Below, piece after piece: positions 1-16,900 of a stretch of 64,000 nt of DNA (the first letter of the stretch is position 1; each line of letters starts with the position of its first letter). The notes under the pieces are model-generated. The model saw nothing but the letters and a program-made list of their open reading frames with translations. It was not told the origin of the DNA and ran no database searches. The DNA lies in NCBI GenBank assembly GCA_905250125.1, contig CAJNOL010000254.1, forward strand, positions 62,001 through 126,000, written 5' to 3'. The stretch comes from Rotaria sordida (Eukaryota > Rotifera > Eurotatoria > Philodinida > Philodinidae). The position numbers and the translations under genes are program-made.

Positions 1-2634
<2,634 letters not shown>

Positions 2635-5600
2635 TTATAGAAAAACATAATCATCAGAAATAGAATGTGATTGTACATTGCTATTATCATGCAATGATCG
2701 ACCAGCATCATCCCATGAATCACGATATGTAGTATTATTCATTGATGGATTAATAAGAAAATTTTTTCCATTATTAGTAACTTTTTTTGTTAATGGTAAT
2801 GGTGAACTATTTGCCGATGATAATTTAGTTACACGAAGAAAAACATCTTCATCATCATTTAATGATGATGGATAATCACAATTTAATGCACGTGTATGAC
2901 TTTCTTGAAATGTTCCACGTTCTATTCGAAATATTGGACATGTACGTCGATCATCAGATGCCATATGACACACATGATTCCACTAAATAATAGAAAAATA
3001 AAATAATAATAATAATAATAATAATATGAATTTTAACTTTAAAGATTTTAGAATTTTGATACATTGATTAATCTTCGAAAGTTACTATGATAATGAAGGA
3101 TTTTGAACTTATCAAATATTTTCTTTATCAAAAGTGTTTCTTTTTTTACTAACATAATAATTATATAAACTTGAAACAAAATATTATAATACCGTCCTCT
3201 AAGTCATGAGTAATTATTACGAACAATTATATCTTTTATTATAATCTTCTTTCTTTTTAAATTAACATGAAATAATAATGTGGATTTATCATGAATAGAT
3301 AAAAAAGAATTTGATTTCATTGATAAAAAGAAAGCAATACTGAATTTTTTTTCAGACTGTTCAAATTTAAATATTTAGACATGCAAGTAATTAATTCTAT
3401 CATCATATCTTTTTCCATTGGAATTGCCTTGTGTATATTCATGAAAGTGAGATTCTGTTGAGTATTAAATTCTTTTATGATGATTGAAAATTGATTATTA
3501 TGAGAACTTCTTTGTTAAATTATTATTCTATCTATTAATGTTCTCTATCTTAATCATTCATTAAACAAAAAAATAAAATAATATTTACTTGTGCACTGAA
3601 CATTTCAAAATCAGCTTTATCTCGACAATAGAATCCTAATGTACAATTTGGATCCATTTTTCTTGCAGTTAATATTTTTGGTGATGAACATGAATAACTC
3701 TAAAAGAAAAATATTCTTCTTTAAACAAAAAAAAAAAATTTTTTTCATACCGATGTATCAAATGTATCATCAAGTACATTAACTGTTGTTTGAATAAAAT
3801 GTGGATCAAGATTAATAAAATTATCATCTTGCAAACCAATTATATAAACAGCATGACGTGGACTACCACCAATAATTCCAACTGTTTGAGGTAATTTAAG
3901 AGCTTCTTTTAAATAATCTTCATAAATTAAATCAAGTTCATGTAAACCTAATCTTATTGGTATAAGAATTAATACAGCTGTTGACCAACGTGCAGAATTA
4001 TTTTCTGTTGTTACAGAATCTAATGATGGATAAATTGAAGTTTTTTTATTTGTATTAGTATTATGATCTAATAATGGTGCACTACATAAATCATTAACAT
4101 CTTGTCGATAGACTATAAAAAACAAAGATAGATGAGACAAAAAAAAAACAACAACAAAGACAATGATTAATATCTTACCAATAGCATCTTGACTAATATA
4201 AATACGAAGTATTTCAGGCATTTGTTTTGCTTCGATAGCAGCTTGAATAGCTTCTTTTAAACAATGAGCAGCACTCACTGGTCCAAAAAAATCACCCGGA
4301 CGAATACCATGTGATGTACCGAGTTCAACAATTCTATTTGAAAACAAAAAAAAGAAAGAAATTTTCATTAAATATTTTACATTAAAGATATTATACTTAT
4401 GAATTCCAAATGGACATTTCGGATTTGGAAAATCACCAAATAATCGAATAGTATCAGTATAAACTTTTGAAAGACGATTTATACGATTACCATTTCGAAT
4501 ACAATCAATTGAATTTCGTTTTGGACCTTGACAAACAAAAAAAACACAATAATAAAAAAATGTGGATGAAAAATTATTATTTATTTATTTATTTTTTTTT
4601 TTATAAATATAAATCATCATACATTTATCTGATACTTGAATATTTGAATAATGTGAATTAATTGTATTTGTCATATGTATAAGGAATGTTTGAGCAAGTA
4701 ACATTTGAGCACAACGTATCATACAACCCCAACCACCATCTGATGTAATTATATCTCCATTACGTGAACCCATTAATGGTTCAAATTGTTTTCGATATGA
4801 AAAATAAATTCGTTGTGAAAATGATTTTAAAAAATTTGCATAAGATTGTTCAGATGGTGGACGAGGTATATCATCGTATGATGTTTCTAAAGAAAACAAA
4901 ACGATATTATTAATTGAATTTAATCAAGGACAAACGAAGAGGGCGGTAGAACTCTTGTTGGATCTAAAATTCTTGGACCATGGACTCGTACTTTTAAATC
5001 GTAGGTGTATACATAGAAGAGTCAGCTGTATGATTTACTTCACAGCAAGATACTTCAAATCGAAAAAAAGTGTGTCAAACAATTACTCATTCTACAGGTT
5101 ATTTTTAATGAAAACTTCAATTTGAAGTGTTGTTGAGTACTGAAATAACCTCTGTTGCAAAAGTCTTTAGACAAAATGTTCGTTCGTTTTCCGATCACTT
5201 AAAAGCAACTAGTGCGAGTCAAAAGCAGTTAGTAAGACTCAGAATTTTGTGCTCTTTCCGAATATGGACTCAGAAATGTTGTGTCTGTTTTTGTTCGAGA
5301 GTAGTGAGGAAATGTTTGAAAGGCTTAAAAAATTAGTTTGGACGGAACGGGTGTGCCGAAGTTTCTGGACACAATGTTTGTTCTTTTTTGGCATGCTTGA
5401 AAGTATTTTAGACGAGTGGAAAACTATAGGTTATTACCAGAATCTTATGCTCTTTCCGAATATGCACTCAGAAATTGGATGTCTGTTTTTGTTTGGGAGA
5501 AGTGAAGGAATCTTTGAAAGGTCTAAAAATTGGTTTGGACGACGAATAAACAGGGTTTTTGCTAACTCCCATAAATCCCTTTGCGAAGGTGCTAAAAATT

Positions 5601-7372
5601 GTCGGAGTCGGTGATTTTGTAGAGCGAACACTTCTTTACAAAACGTGATATCGCACTAAGCTCTAGCTTGAACCTATAAGCATATTCTCAAGAACTACTT
5701 TCTACGTAAAACGCGCTTTCGTCAAAAAGTCGATTTTCCAAAATGAGGGTGATACAGAAAAACGAAAATTTAGGTACCTTATTGGAAGATAAAAAGAAAG
5801 TCAAATAGTGCGTTTTGTAGGGTAAATTTTGCTCTACAAGCTAATTTATCAACAAAAATTTCAACTTTTAGTTTCGGATCCCAATAGTGAAAATGTACGA
5901 AAAAATTTTCCGTCCAAACTAATTTTTTAGGTCTTTCAAAGATGTCCTCACTACTCTCGAACAAAAACAGACACAAAATTTCTGAGTCCATTTTCGGAAA
6001 GAGCACAAAACTCTGAGTCTTCCTAACTGCTTTTGACTCCCACTAATTGCTTTTAAGTGATCGGAAAACGAACGAACATTTTGTCTAAAGACTTTTGCAA
6101 CAGAGGTTAAATATTGCTCTAAATCAGCATTAGAATCATATAGTTATATTATTAGTTTTCTTTATTAGTTTTTAATATCTCAAGAAAGGAAATAAAACAG
6201 CATGAGGCTTTGATCAATTATGACAGCTTGAAGGAAGAACTATAATATTAATCTTTTGCACTTTTTTTTAGAGGTCAACTCGATGACATAAGAGAATTAG
6301 AATTAAAAAGTACGATTTAATTCAAAATGAATAACATATTTGGAATTAACGTAAAAAAGAAGTGGAGTCGCTTTATGTATTTCAAAATGGTTTTTTTTCT
6401 CGAAAAACTCAGGTGATGCACCCCGAAGGAAGCAGTTGAAACGATGAATTTAATCAAAATAATGTTTCATAGGTTCAGAAAATATGTTTGAATGATTTTT
6501 TTCTAATTAAATTCACGTTTTTGAATACCAATAAAAGAAAATCTAGTAACAAAGTTCATTTCTAAATAAATTAAAAATTTTATACTTTTGTAGCCGTTCT
6601 TTAAAGCTGTCAAAATCGCAAGTTGTTTTTTTTTCTTTATCGAAAAATGGCCTGTAGGATGAATAGTCGATTGATATCATTTTTTGGTTCAAAATGTCTT
6701 GCTGTGGAACAATTTGCGAATATCTTCTATGTGAAATTCTACATCAAATACGTCATGAATGAAGAGTAACACTAAAGATGGTTCTTATTACATTCCGATC
6801 ATTTACCTTCTTTTCCATTATATATTTTACCAAGGAAATATATTGGTGATTCATTTGTACGAAAATTTGGTCGTATTCTAACTCCCCAACCTGTAAGATA
6901 AAAAAAGTTTAAAAGAAAACAATATAAATCCGAACTTACGATATTTCATATGATTCAATGCTGCTGTAACTTTACTTTTAAAAAATTTATTATTATTTGA
7001 TGATTCTTCATTTGTTATTATTGGTCCTATCGGTTCTGTTGATAGTATACGTTGAGAACTAGTCGATGGACTTCTAATGATTGTCATAACAAAACGATCA
7101 TCAGAAGGTGGTGAACTATTTGTTTTTTGAATTGGTGTAGAAATTCTAAGAAATGGAGATGAATTTGTTTTTGAAATATTTGATGTAGTAAGTGATGATG
7201 TTGCTGATAATTGTGAAGATCGATCTTGTTGTGGTGACATTGGTTTAACACTAACAAGATCAGGTGAACGAAGATGTGAACTTGATTGTGTTCTATGTCG
7301 AGAATTAAAGTAATCATTTGTATTATCATCATGAATTTCAAACATTTTCGTTGATGACGATTTGAAAAACAT
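2635..7372 (-). CDS. ATG4: ATG4-type autophagy cysteine protease (ATG4C/D-like length)
   Basis: This is a cytosolic cysteine protease of autophagy that in known families processes and delipidates ATG8/LC3. Eight exons on the minus strand: 7372-6940, 6890-6807, 4886-4623, 4526-4397, 4333-4179, 4112-3751, 3699-3589 and 2982-2635, giving about 628 aa. Visible hallmarks are the catalytic Cys motif SDGGWGCMIRCAQ (Cys near residue 227), GIRPGDFFGP, the Asp-x-His pair in FINLDPH (D458, H460) and KMDPNCTLGFYCRDKADFE. The roughly 145-residue N-terminus is Ser-rich and low complexity. An insertion before the GG-x-PRHAVYIIG segment makes it longer than ATG4A/B and closer to ATG4C/D. The last residues, DDYVFL, fit a C-terminal LIR motif. 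The 1.9-kb intron 2 contains a fold-back repeat. Family assignment is firm; the paralogue is not. Confidence 0.92.
3001..3024. repeat. (AAT)n microsatellite
   Basis: A short AATAAT run in the last intron of the ATG4 gene, typical of AT-rich intronic DNA. Confidence 0.7.
5146..6109. repeat. Fold-back element with ~200-bp inverted arms in an ATG4 intron
   Basis: The left arm (about 5146-5347) starts TAACCTCTGTTGCAAAAG, and the right arm (about 5908-6109) is its diverged reverse complement ending CTTTTGCAACAGAGGTTA. Inside, about 5434-5545 is a second direct copy of the inner left-arm segment (about 5240-5345), so the left side carries a partial tandem duplication. No transposase frame is visible; short open frames inside are by-products of the arms. 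A diverged fragment of the same family lies at about 11950-12185. This looks like a non-autonomous DNA-transposon derivative of unknown family. Confidence 0.75.
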
Positions 7373-8602
7373 TTAAATATGAGAAAGATCAATCAATCTT
7401 TGTTTATTATTGTTTTTTTAATGTTTATATCAATATCTTCATCATACACCTTAGCATTGATTCGTAGAGAAATTAGATCAAATTAAAAAATAAAGAAATG
7501 ATTAAAAAAATAAAAGATGTCGCTGCTATTCATATGACATCAAACAATAGATTAGAATGTGACGACAAATATATAATCTTATCATAGTATGAGTAATAGA
7601 AAAAACAATGATTAAATACATTTATCATTCGTTTGTATTGTTATACTATAAAAAATTTGCAACTAATATTTAATGTTCTCAATATGAGGAATTGTGGTCA
7701 ACATCTGAATCATTTTCAATGATAACACTCAGATAAAAGCAAAATCCAGTATTATAGTGACATACTTAAACAGGACTTCGAAATACACATGGCTAAAGAA
7801 ATCGATTGACATACGTTCAATAGTAGAATAGCGTCCAATATATATATATATATATGTGCCCGGGTAAAAAAGTCTGACGAATAGGTGTGTGCCGAGCGGG
7901 GGAAATCAGACCCTGAATCTTGGTGATATATCTTATTCTAATATTTTACATATATCTAACTGTAAGATACTACTGTAATTAATATGTGAAATAGTAAGCG
8001 TTGAACGTCTTCGAACAAGTAAACTCGTATCGTATATTCTTTTCCTACCAGTGTTCATTTAATTAGATAATTATTTTGTTAATATTATATCAGAAGAGAC
8101 GTGTTTCTGACATAAGTATACGTTTTCTTATCTTTCTTCCATTTTATATTCTTTCGTTTATAATCATTCCTTTCTTCTTCTTTTCACTCTATTTAAACAG
8201 CTGGGGTATTATTGATGTGGCTGTTAATGGATGACATAAATTACATACACCCACAAACATCCGCACGTCATATGGTGTGTCTCTTCCAGATTCAAATTTT
8301 GAGATGGTGCACAGATACACACAAGTCTTTGTTTGAATTGTTATAGTCAATAATAACTTTGCAGCTGTTTTACATGCTGAAAAGTTTTTAAATTGAAGAG
8401 AAAATTTTGCTCCACAATTTAACAGAAATGAAATTGTTTGATCTGAGCGGCGCGGACAAAAATGAATTTTAAACAGATTTCGCTTTTAATTAAAGTTAAT
8501 TTAAAAATAAATTTTCATTTTTATTTCCTATAAGAAAACATAATTTTTTGTTTATTGAGTATCAAATTTCTGAAGAAAACATTTATTATTAAGTTATATT
8601 TA

Positions 8603-8774
8603 ATTGAACAATAAAATAATTTAAATGAGCAATAATGAAATTTAGCAATAAATTTACTGAATAAGCAATAATTATATTGAATGAGCAAATAATTATATTG
8701 AATGAGCAGTAACTATAATGAATGAACAATAAATATATTCAATGAACAATAGATATATTGAATGAGCAATAATT
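8603..8774. repeat. Diverged minisatellite, unit about 20-26 bp
   Basis: Roughly seven imperfect tandem copies of a unit close to TATATTGAATGAGCAATAAT, with copies differing by small indels and G/A changes (GAGCA versus GAACA). No coding or other function is evident. Confidence 0.75.
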
Positions 8775-8938
8775 TATTTAAATTAAAGGTAAATTTTATA
8801 TAAAAAAAGGGCAATATGGATTGATTTTGTTATGGCACATTCCAAAGATGTGCTATAAGAGAGAGTTGTATTAGACTATACATGTGTATTTTCGTTATCT
8901 TTCTCTTTGTCAGGTAGGAAGTTGTACCGAGTTTTCTA

Positions 8939-9031
8939 GATTCGACTAACGAATTGTGAGCCATTCTATCATCTCGAATACTGAACTGTTATTCGAGATG
9001 ATAGAATGGCTCACAATCCGTTAGTTGAATC
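8939..9031. repeat. Near-perfect hairpin (42-bp arms, 9-bp loop)
   Basis: Left arm 8939-8980 and right arm 8990-9031 are reverse complements with about two mismatches. The inner arm reads CATTCTATCATCTCGAATA and the loop is CTGAACTGT. It could be a snap-back MITE remnant, or the core of a structured transcript, since a fold this stable in AT-rich DNA is unlikely by chance. Confidence 0.85.
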
Positions 9032-10915
9032 CAAAAAATCCAATGCAATCCATACCATCAGGTACATTCCTATATTGCTTTCTCTTGGATTCTTCATTTC
9101 TTCCTTTCATATGATCATTGAGGTATATTCCGTCATCTCAGACATATATCTACGTATGTGATAATACGGAGGCTCTTATTTTTCGGAAATAAACAGCATA
9201 TACACAAGAACATATTACGAATCTAACACATTTATTGATAAAAATACGTAAAAACAAAAGAGGCAGATCATTTAAAGCAAAAAAGCTTTATTGACACAAT
9301 AATATATTACTTTTTTTATTTTCAGTTGTAACTAAAACTAATGTAGTTTTTCTTTTTTTTTTATAGGTAAAATATGAAATTACTACTGCTATTTAATGAG
9401 TTAATTATTGTCCATTTAAGAATATAAAATTGCTTAGATAAAGTTTTCTTTTTATTGCTTACAAATCATTACTCATTTCAATATTTTTATTGCTCAAATA
9501 AATATTAGCCTTTATTATTCTATCGCACCGGAAATACATAAGTCAAAGAATCCTTCGTTGTATTTGCTTGAAACTTAACTCAATAAAATTTAACAACGTA
9601 ATATATACATACTTTAAATAATATCTATGACCAGATCAATTAATTGAGAACATTTGTGAACTCTACAAATTCTTAGATTCAACTAGACGTGAATTAAAGT
9701 TAAATATAATATAGGTATGAATGAGAAGTCCAACAATAAATTCTTCTTGTAGATCGTAAGATGATAGCAAAACAAAAGGTCTCGTTTTGGGGCAAAGATA
9801 AACTTCTGGAAAATCGATTTTTTGAAGTCCGGCCTTGTTGCAAATTTCACCATTGATATAACCTCTGACATGAAGTCAATTTCGAAATTCTTGGACGTTT
9901 TTTTACCATACGATTACGAAGTTATTTGCTAATTAAGTTTAATTAGATTTGAGCTGAAAGAACCAATAATTTTACATATATTTATAGGAAAAGAACTTAT
10001 TCAAAAGAAAAATATTCCTTATAAAGAGTCAAAGACAGTCATACTCGCATTGTCGCTGATTTCATCCATGTGTTGTTGTCTAATGGCAATGTTAATTAGA
10101 AAAGACCTAATTCGGATACTCTGGTTTATGTGTCCAGAGAAAATAACAACTAATTATCTGGTTATTTGACTGATAATAGTCCTCTGCATTTATACAGTAT
10201 ATAATTGGATACATATGAAATATAAGTGGAAAAATCCTAAGTAATAGACATAGAAAATTCTATCGTATTAACAAACTGCGTAATTGATAGTCCTGTAATC
10301 AGTTAGTTACTATATGATATATAGTTACAGGAAAATTGCTTGAGTACAAAATTTGTTACATGTTATTTTTTTATCAACAAATAAATAAAATAAAAACTTA
10401 CTCTCTATTATTTTGTATTTGTAAAGAAAATCGATTAATAATTTTGATATATACATTTATCATTGTATAAAAGTATACTCACTAAATTTTGAATCATCCA
10501 CGTTGAGAACTTTTCCTCTCATAAAAGAAATCGAACGAAAAGTGGTCAAATACGCATTATCAATACTATAGAAATGTCAATCTGTTTTATTTCTTGTCTT
10601 GCTATTGTCAAGTAACTATAATAATTTGTTCTTTCTATTCCTAGCGTTATATATATATATATATATATTTAAAATGACCAAGAATAATATATCAATTATT
10701 TATAACTTCTCAAATGCAATAATACGAAACATTTTTCAGTTACACTCAATGACTCAATTGTTATTTATAATATAATAAGTAAATAACGAGTTAATATATA
10801 TCCATTGGATGCTTATTAACAATCAACAGTTCTAATTATGTGAGATAATTGGTTTTTTTTATAGTTAGAAAGAAAAAAAAAACAATTTTTTATTCATTTT
10901 TAAAATAACACAAAT

Positions 10916-13900
10916 TTATATTGTATTTAATTCTGGTTGTTTATCAATTATTTCCTGTTGTACAGGCTCAATCATTGATTCTAATTGTTGTTGTCTCCAT
11001 TCTTTTAAATATGTTGTATTTTTTTGTTCAAATGGATCAACAATTAAAAACATTTGAACAGCTCCATCTTCATAACCAACAACTAATGCTTGTCCATCAT
11101 ATGTTCCTACTGCTTGTCGAACTTTTGCTGGACATCTCATATCAGCTATTAGTCGACCATCAATAGAACGAAAAACACGTATTGTTCGTTTACCTTTATG
11201 ATAATAAATAACATGATTATTGGTTGGAGTAAAAAATGTTATTACATCAAATACACCTTCAGCAACTTTACCAATTAATGTACGAACTACTTTTCCATTT
11301 CGAAATTCAAATATTTCAAGACCACCACGAGTGGGAGCATATAAACCATATTTACCGTCAGATGATATTTGACCACTCCATTTTGGTAATGTTAAATGAA
11401 CCTATGATTAATAAAATTATTATTTTTGAGTAAAGTTAAAATTTAAAAAATCTAATGGAAACAAACTCAGGTTTTGTTCCTTCACTTTTTGCTTTTGAAT
11501 AGAGTATGGGTGTGGGTGTAGATATAGGGTGCAGTTGTAATCGGAAACATGAGTGCTATGGTCACTTTCGCTATCATCCAATGACACACCACACCCACAT
11601 CCCAAACTAGCACCCATCGGATCCTACCTGGATCCAGAAATTCTGGGACCAGATGGGCTCTATCCCAAATCCACATTCCACCCATTAGAATCTGTTGGGT
11701 CCAAGATTTTTGGACTCAGTCGAATTGTACTTTGATACGTTCAATGAAATTTTCTAATCAGAATAAGATAACCGACCCCAAGACACCAGATACTTTTCCT
11801 GCGTTTTTTGTATTTGGTGACCAGCGCGCCTTAGTATTTCTCAGACGAATTGTCTGAGAAACGTGTAGTGTAGAGACCATCGGGTCCCAGGATTTCGGAT
11901 CTGGATCCAACCCGCCTGGCTCTACTGCCCGTACCCACACTCCTCTAGAAAAAAAGTCTCAATAGTACGTTTTATAAAGGTAGCATCTGCTCTACAGTTT
12001 GATATATTAATAAGAGTGTCAATATTTACTTTCCGGCTGCAATAATGAAAGTACAAAAGTGTACGAAAAAGTTTTTTTGTTCAAACTACTTTTTGGACCT
12101 TTCAAAAAATCATCTCATTAGTCTCGAGAAAATTTCTAAGTCTAGATTTAGAAAGAGTACAAAATTCTGGTCATAACCCATAGATTTTGACGCCTCCAGA
12201 ACACTTTCAAGGAAGCCAATAATAAACAAACATTTTATCGCACAAATTTCGGCCCATCTGTTAGTTCAGGTTCGGACAAATTTTTTCTCTAGTTCCGGTT
12301 CCCGAAAATCTTCATATTTTAGTCCTGCGCATCTTTTAGTTGAGACTGTAAGTTTTAATTTCAAACCTAATCAACACTTCTATGTTGGCTATATAAAATG
12401 CCAATATAATAAAACCTATTTTATACCTTTTTATCTCTAACATTCATAACAACACCTTTATCTACATCAATTAATCCAATAAGAAAAGGTTGTTTTGGTA
12501 TCATAACCATTGAAATAATATCTTTATAACCATTATAATTTAATTTAACATTATGCATATGTTCACCAGTAACTGGATCATATAATGAAAGAACATCAAA
12601 ATTTTTTTTCTCTTCAATAAATATTAAATATGTATCATCAGTTGTACATATAGTTTTTTTTGGTTCATTCATACGTTTAATATTAAATGATAATTCATAA
12701 ATTAAATCACCATCAGGTATTGCATATGAAATAGCTCGAACAATTTGTCCAATTTGTGCATTATTTGAATTTGAATTATTTGTTGCACTTGGAACAATTG
12801 TAGACATTGGTTCACAACTGACAACTAAAATCTTTAAAAAAACAAAAAAAAAGCCTAAAATTTTGAGAATTTTATTATTATTTTCATACCATTGTTTCAG
12901 CCGTATGAAGAAGTAATTGAAAAATATTTTTAATTGGTGTTATAAATGTTGTTTTTCGTTCTTCAATATCCCACATAACAAAATTACCTGATTCAGCTGC
13001 TGCACCAAATAAACCATTTGAACACAAAAGTGTACCTTAAAAAAAAAATGTTTTTTTTTTTTTTTTTGTTTTTTCATCATTATTCTTTACATTGATATAT
13101 TGATCCATGTTGACTAGCAACTAATTGTGCTTGTATATGACCAGTTTTCATATCAAATAAACATAATTGTGTACGTGTTTGTGCCATGATTATTTGTGTA
13201 TCTGTTGATATATGTAACATTTCAATAGCTTTATCCATTTGTGATATTGATATAGATTTTTCTCGTGCATTTTCTAAATTCCATACTTTTGTTGTTTTAT
13301 CCATACCGGTTGTTATAACATAATTATTTCCACCACTACCTGTTGATAAACCTTTTAAAACAAGTATACGACCAAAATGTGAATCTAATGAAACTAATAA
13401 TTCTCCCCAATCAATTTCAAATACATAAACTGTTGATTTAACACAAGCTATACAATAACTAAATTAGAAAATAAATTATTATTCAATATTTTGAAGCAAA
13501 AACAAAAACAAAACAAAACAAACCGATTATCATGTGAAAATGCTGCAGTATATGTTAATCGTTTAGTACCACTCATTATATTACGTACACTACCAGGTAA
13601 TAAACATGTTTTCCATAAATAGGAACGAAATGAAAAAATTTTAAAACCTTTAAATGTAACAGCCATGAGATAATTTTCATCATTACTTAATATAAATGAA
13701 AATATACTAAAACAAAAAAAATAAATAATTAAAATAGTGAAAGGTGTTAATCTTCATTTTCAAATCATCAATCAGATTTAAATTTGAAAAATTTTTTGTT
13801 AATTAATTTTGAATAGGAATACCAAATCAGATGTGAAAATGGGACAGTCCTGTATTCACAATTATTTTTTTTTATATGGTATATATCTATTCCATTTTCT

Positions 13901-16900
13901 AATTGTTTAGGACTTGATGAAAAACTCAAACCATTAACAGTTCAGGCGATAGTAGGAAGTCTTGACGTTTCATGAAGTTTTACGAAATCTTGAAATCTGC
14001 TGTTTTTCTCCCCTCGATCCAACTGTTTACAAAACAGCGAAATACTTCGCCGATCGAAACGGAGAAAAAATCATCTGAAATGATAATGCTTGTTTGGCCT
14101 TGAAAGGAGTTGAGGATCACTAGACTAGAATAATTTCCAAAATGATACGTGCTCTTATTGGAATTTTCAGTGGATATTCCTTGTAAGATTTAAGTTTTCT
14201 GACAAAATTAGATTACTGAATTTTGCCTAAATAAAACTCTCGATTAGACTAACTTGTAAAAATAAATTTTACAGCTTCTGAGAAGGTTTTTTTTTACAAG
14301 CTGTTCTAATCGAGACTTTTATTTGGTTAAAGTTTCCGATTAAAATTCGATATCTTCGCCAAATATCAATAAAAGTATGTATTCTTTTCGAAGTTATTCT
14401 AATATATTGATCCTCTACTCGTAGACCATGGTTAAGTAGTTGCATGTTGTTCCGCAGGATATCCGTAAGACACTATGCTCCAACTTCAGTATATTACTAG
14501 CGATGGAATGATCTTGAACAAATAACCAACGGCTGTGTTATTCACTTAATTCAGTCATATAGATTTATAACTCGGGATTTGAAAAACTTATATTTTTTGT
14601 TTTGAATTATTAAATATTTCGTGCTTTCATCGTTCTTTTACGAATAATTTCTCGAAATTTCTTTTATCATAAAATTACCGATCTTTATTTTCGAATAATT
14701 GATGATCAAATGCCCATATACGTTCAGTAGAATAATTAATTGGATGTGGTCTATTAACATATACTTCAACATTATTATCATTAATTTCACAACATGTATA
14801 CATTCGTCGTTTATCACGTGTTAATACAAGTGCACTATGAAAATTTTTATGACCACCAGTTAAACAACGTTGTTCATTATTATCTATTGTATTATTTGAA
14901 TGATCAGAATTTGTAATAAAATAATAATCAATTGTAAAACGATCACGTGGTACTTCTTGATCATCTCTAACCTCTTCAGAACGACATACAATTTCAATTT
15001 CTGGTCCAGGTAATACTTCAATTTGAATTATATGATAACGTGTTGGTTGACATGTAAGTAATTCACCTTAAATTTTAATTAAAAATAAAAATCTAATTAT
15101 AATTTTCAAATAAAATTCATATCTTTACCTTTATTTGTATATACTTGATACATTTTAGATGTCCATAATGCAAAATGTGTATTACTTACAGCTGCTCCTA
15201 ATAATGGATCTAAAGGTTGTTGTTGTCCAAGAGCTGATTTAACTTGAGTTTTATTTGCATTTCCAGGTGTTTGATAATCACGTAAAATAAATTCTCCTGT
15301 TAATAAATTACATATAATATATTGATTACTTATTGTTGTTGTTACACAATAACGTTGATCAGGTCCAACAGATAAATATGTCATAATACCTTCAATTCTT
15401 GGATCAATTATTCGTACAATATCACCACTTGATAAATCAAAAACAATAAATTTATTCGATACAGTAAGAAGATGTTGACCAGCTGAAACAACTTCAAGAC
15501 CATAAACAGCAAATTGATGTGCTTCTAATGAATAAACAAGTGGTCCACCAGGTGATGGTAATGTATTAAAAGCTGGTACAAGACCCATATGTTGTAAACC
15601 AATACTTTCACATTGATCAATAAACGAAGCTATTTTACGACATGTTGTATAAAATGGAAGAAGCCGACCAATTATTTGACATGCTAAATTATTTGGATCA
15701 GCAGCTAAAACTGAACTTGATAAACGAAGTGCATCACTCATTAATTTAACCTATTCAAAAAAAAAAGAAAGGAAATTTTCTTATTTACAAAGAAGAACTA
15801 TTCATACTTCTTTATCAAAATTAAATTCTAATGAATTTTCATAATCAAATATACAACTATTTAATGGCATACTAGATAATTTTGCATGTATAAAATCATA
15901 ATTAAATAAAACATGATTATATAAATCATCTTCACGTTGTGCACGTGTTAATTGAAATGGTAATTCACTTAGTTTACGTAAATTATAACGTATAGTTGAA
16001 GAATTAACATTTGATGTTCTATTATTTGTTGTAAATATAACTGGTTGAGCTGGAACTTTACGATCAGCTTCACCATCAGTTGATGTTAAATTAAACATAC
16101 GTTTTTGATTATCAGAAAATTGAAATGGTTTTGGACGACCTGCCCATATACCCAAAAAAAAATCAGCCATTTGTGAATGATATTTTCGACGTGTATCAGG
16201 ATTTGCTAAATAACGTTCATGAGAAACTAAAATTCAAAAAAAAAATACGTTATTGATTGAATAAAATCATCTTGAATTATTATCCGATTTTTAAAATCAA
16301 TGGTTTCTACAGAATATTTATTGCAAATTTGCGATTTCCATTAGGTTTTTATTGCTCTATATCTGCACTTCGAAGGGCGTGAGTGTAGGATGCAGCTGTG
16401 ACTGAAAACGTGAGTGCTATTGTCACTATGTTTTCTGTCATTCAGGGACACACTACACCCACATCTGTGAGAGGAAAGACTGTCGGAAAACTTCGACTTG
16501 AGTCGTACATGCACTATTTTCTTTCGAAAAACAAAAGGACTTTTCTTTTTTTTTTTAACCTTCTGCAAATTGTCGATGATACCAACAAACAACAGAAACA
16601 CCATCTGCTTCACGTTCAACTAAATAATTTGGTAAATCATTTCGTATACGTGTCCATAATAATGGTGGTATACGTCGAATAGGTGGTAAATGATATTGAT
16701 AAACATCATTTAAAACAGTTTCATCAAGTGATATTAAATCTTCTAATTCAGCTTCACTTATACCTGATCTTGATGCTGTTATATATGATAAAGCATGTTC
16801 AACTAAAATATGTCCATGTTGATTTTCAATTCGACCTAATAATTTATTTATTGATGTTGATACAGTTTTAGCTAAATCTTTTTCTTGTGTTTTTGTATAA

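Larger units (their letters stand above)
7373..10915. other. Intergenic between ATG4 (5' end) and NWD2-like gene (3' end)
   Basis: No convincing coding region. It contains the likely ATG4 promoter at its left edge, an (AT)n run at about 7842-7856 followed by a small GC-richer patch (7857-7915), a minisatellite near 8.6-8.8 kb and a strong hairpin near 9.0 kb. A minus-strand AATAAA at about 10889-10894 lies just past the NWD2-like stop and probably serves as its poly(A) signal. Confidence 0.55.

Noticed and set aside
5249-5614. 121-codon open frame in the ATG4 intron
   Set aside because: It coincides with a fold-back arm and its duplicate, and the mirror frame on the other strand of the right arm shows the same peptide; it is a repeat by-product.
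7857-7915. GC-richer patch after an (AT)n run, considered as a small RNA gene
   Set aside because: No recognisable RNA family motif or stable complete fold could be established by eye.
11482-11940. Several short frames on both strands with GC-richer codons
   Set aside because: They all fall within the palindromic element in the last NWD2-like intron.
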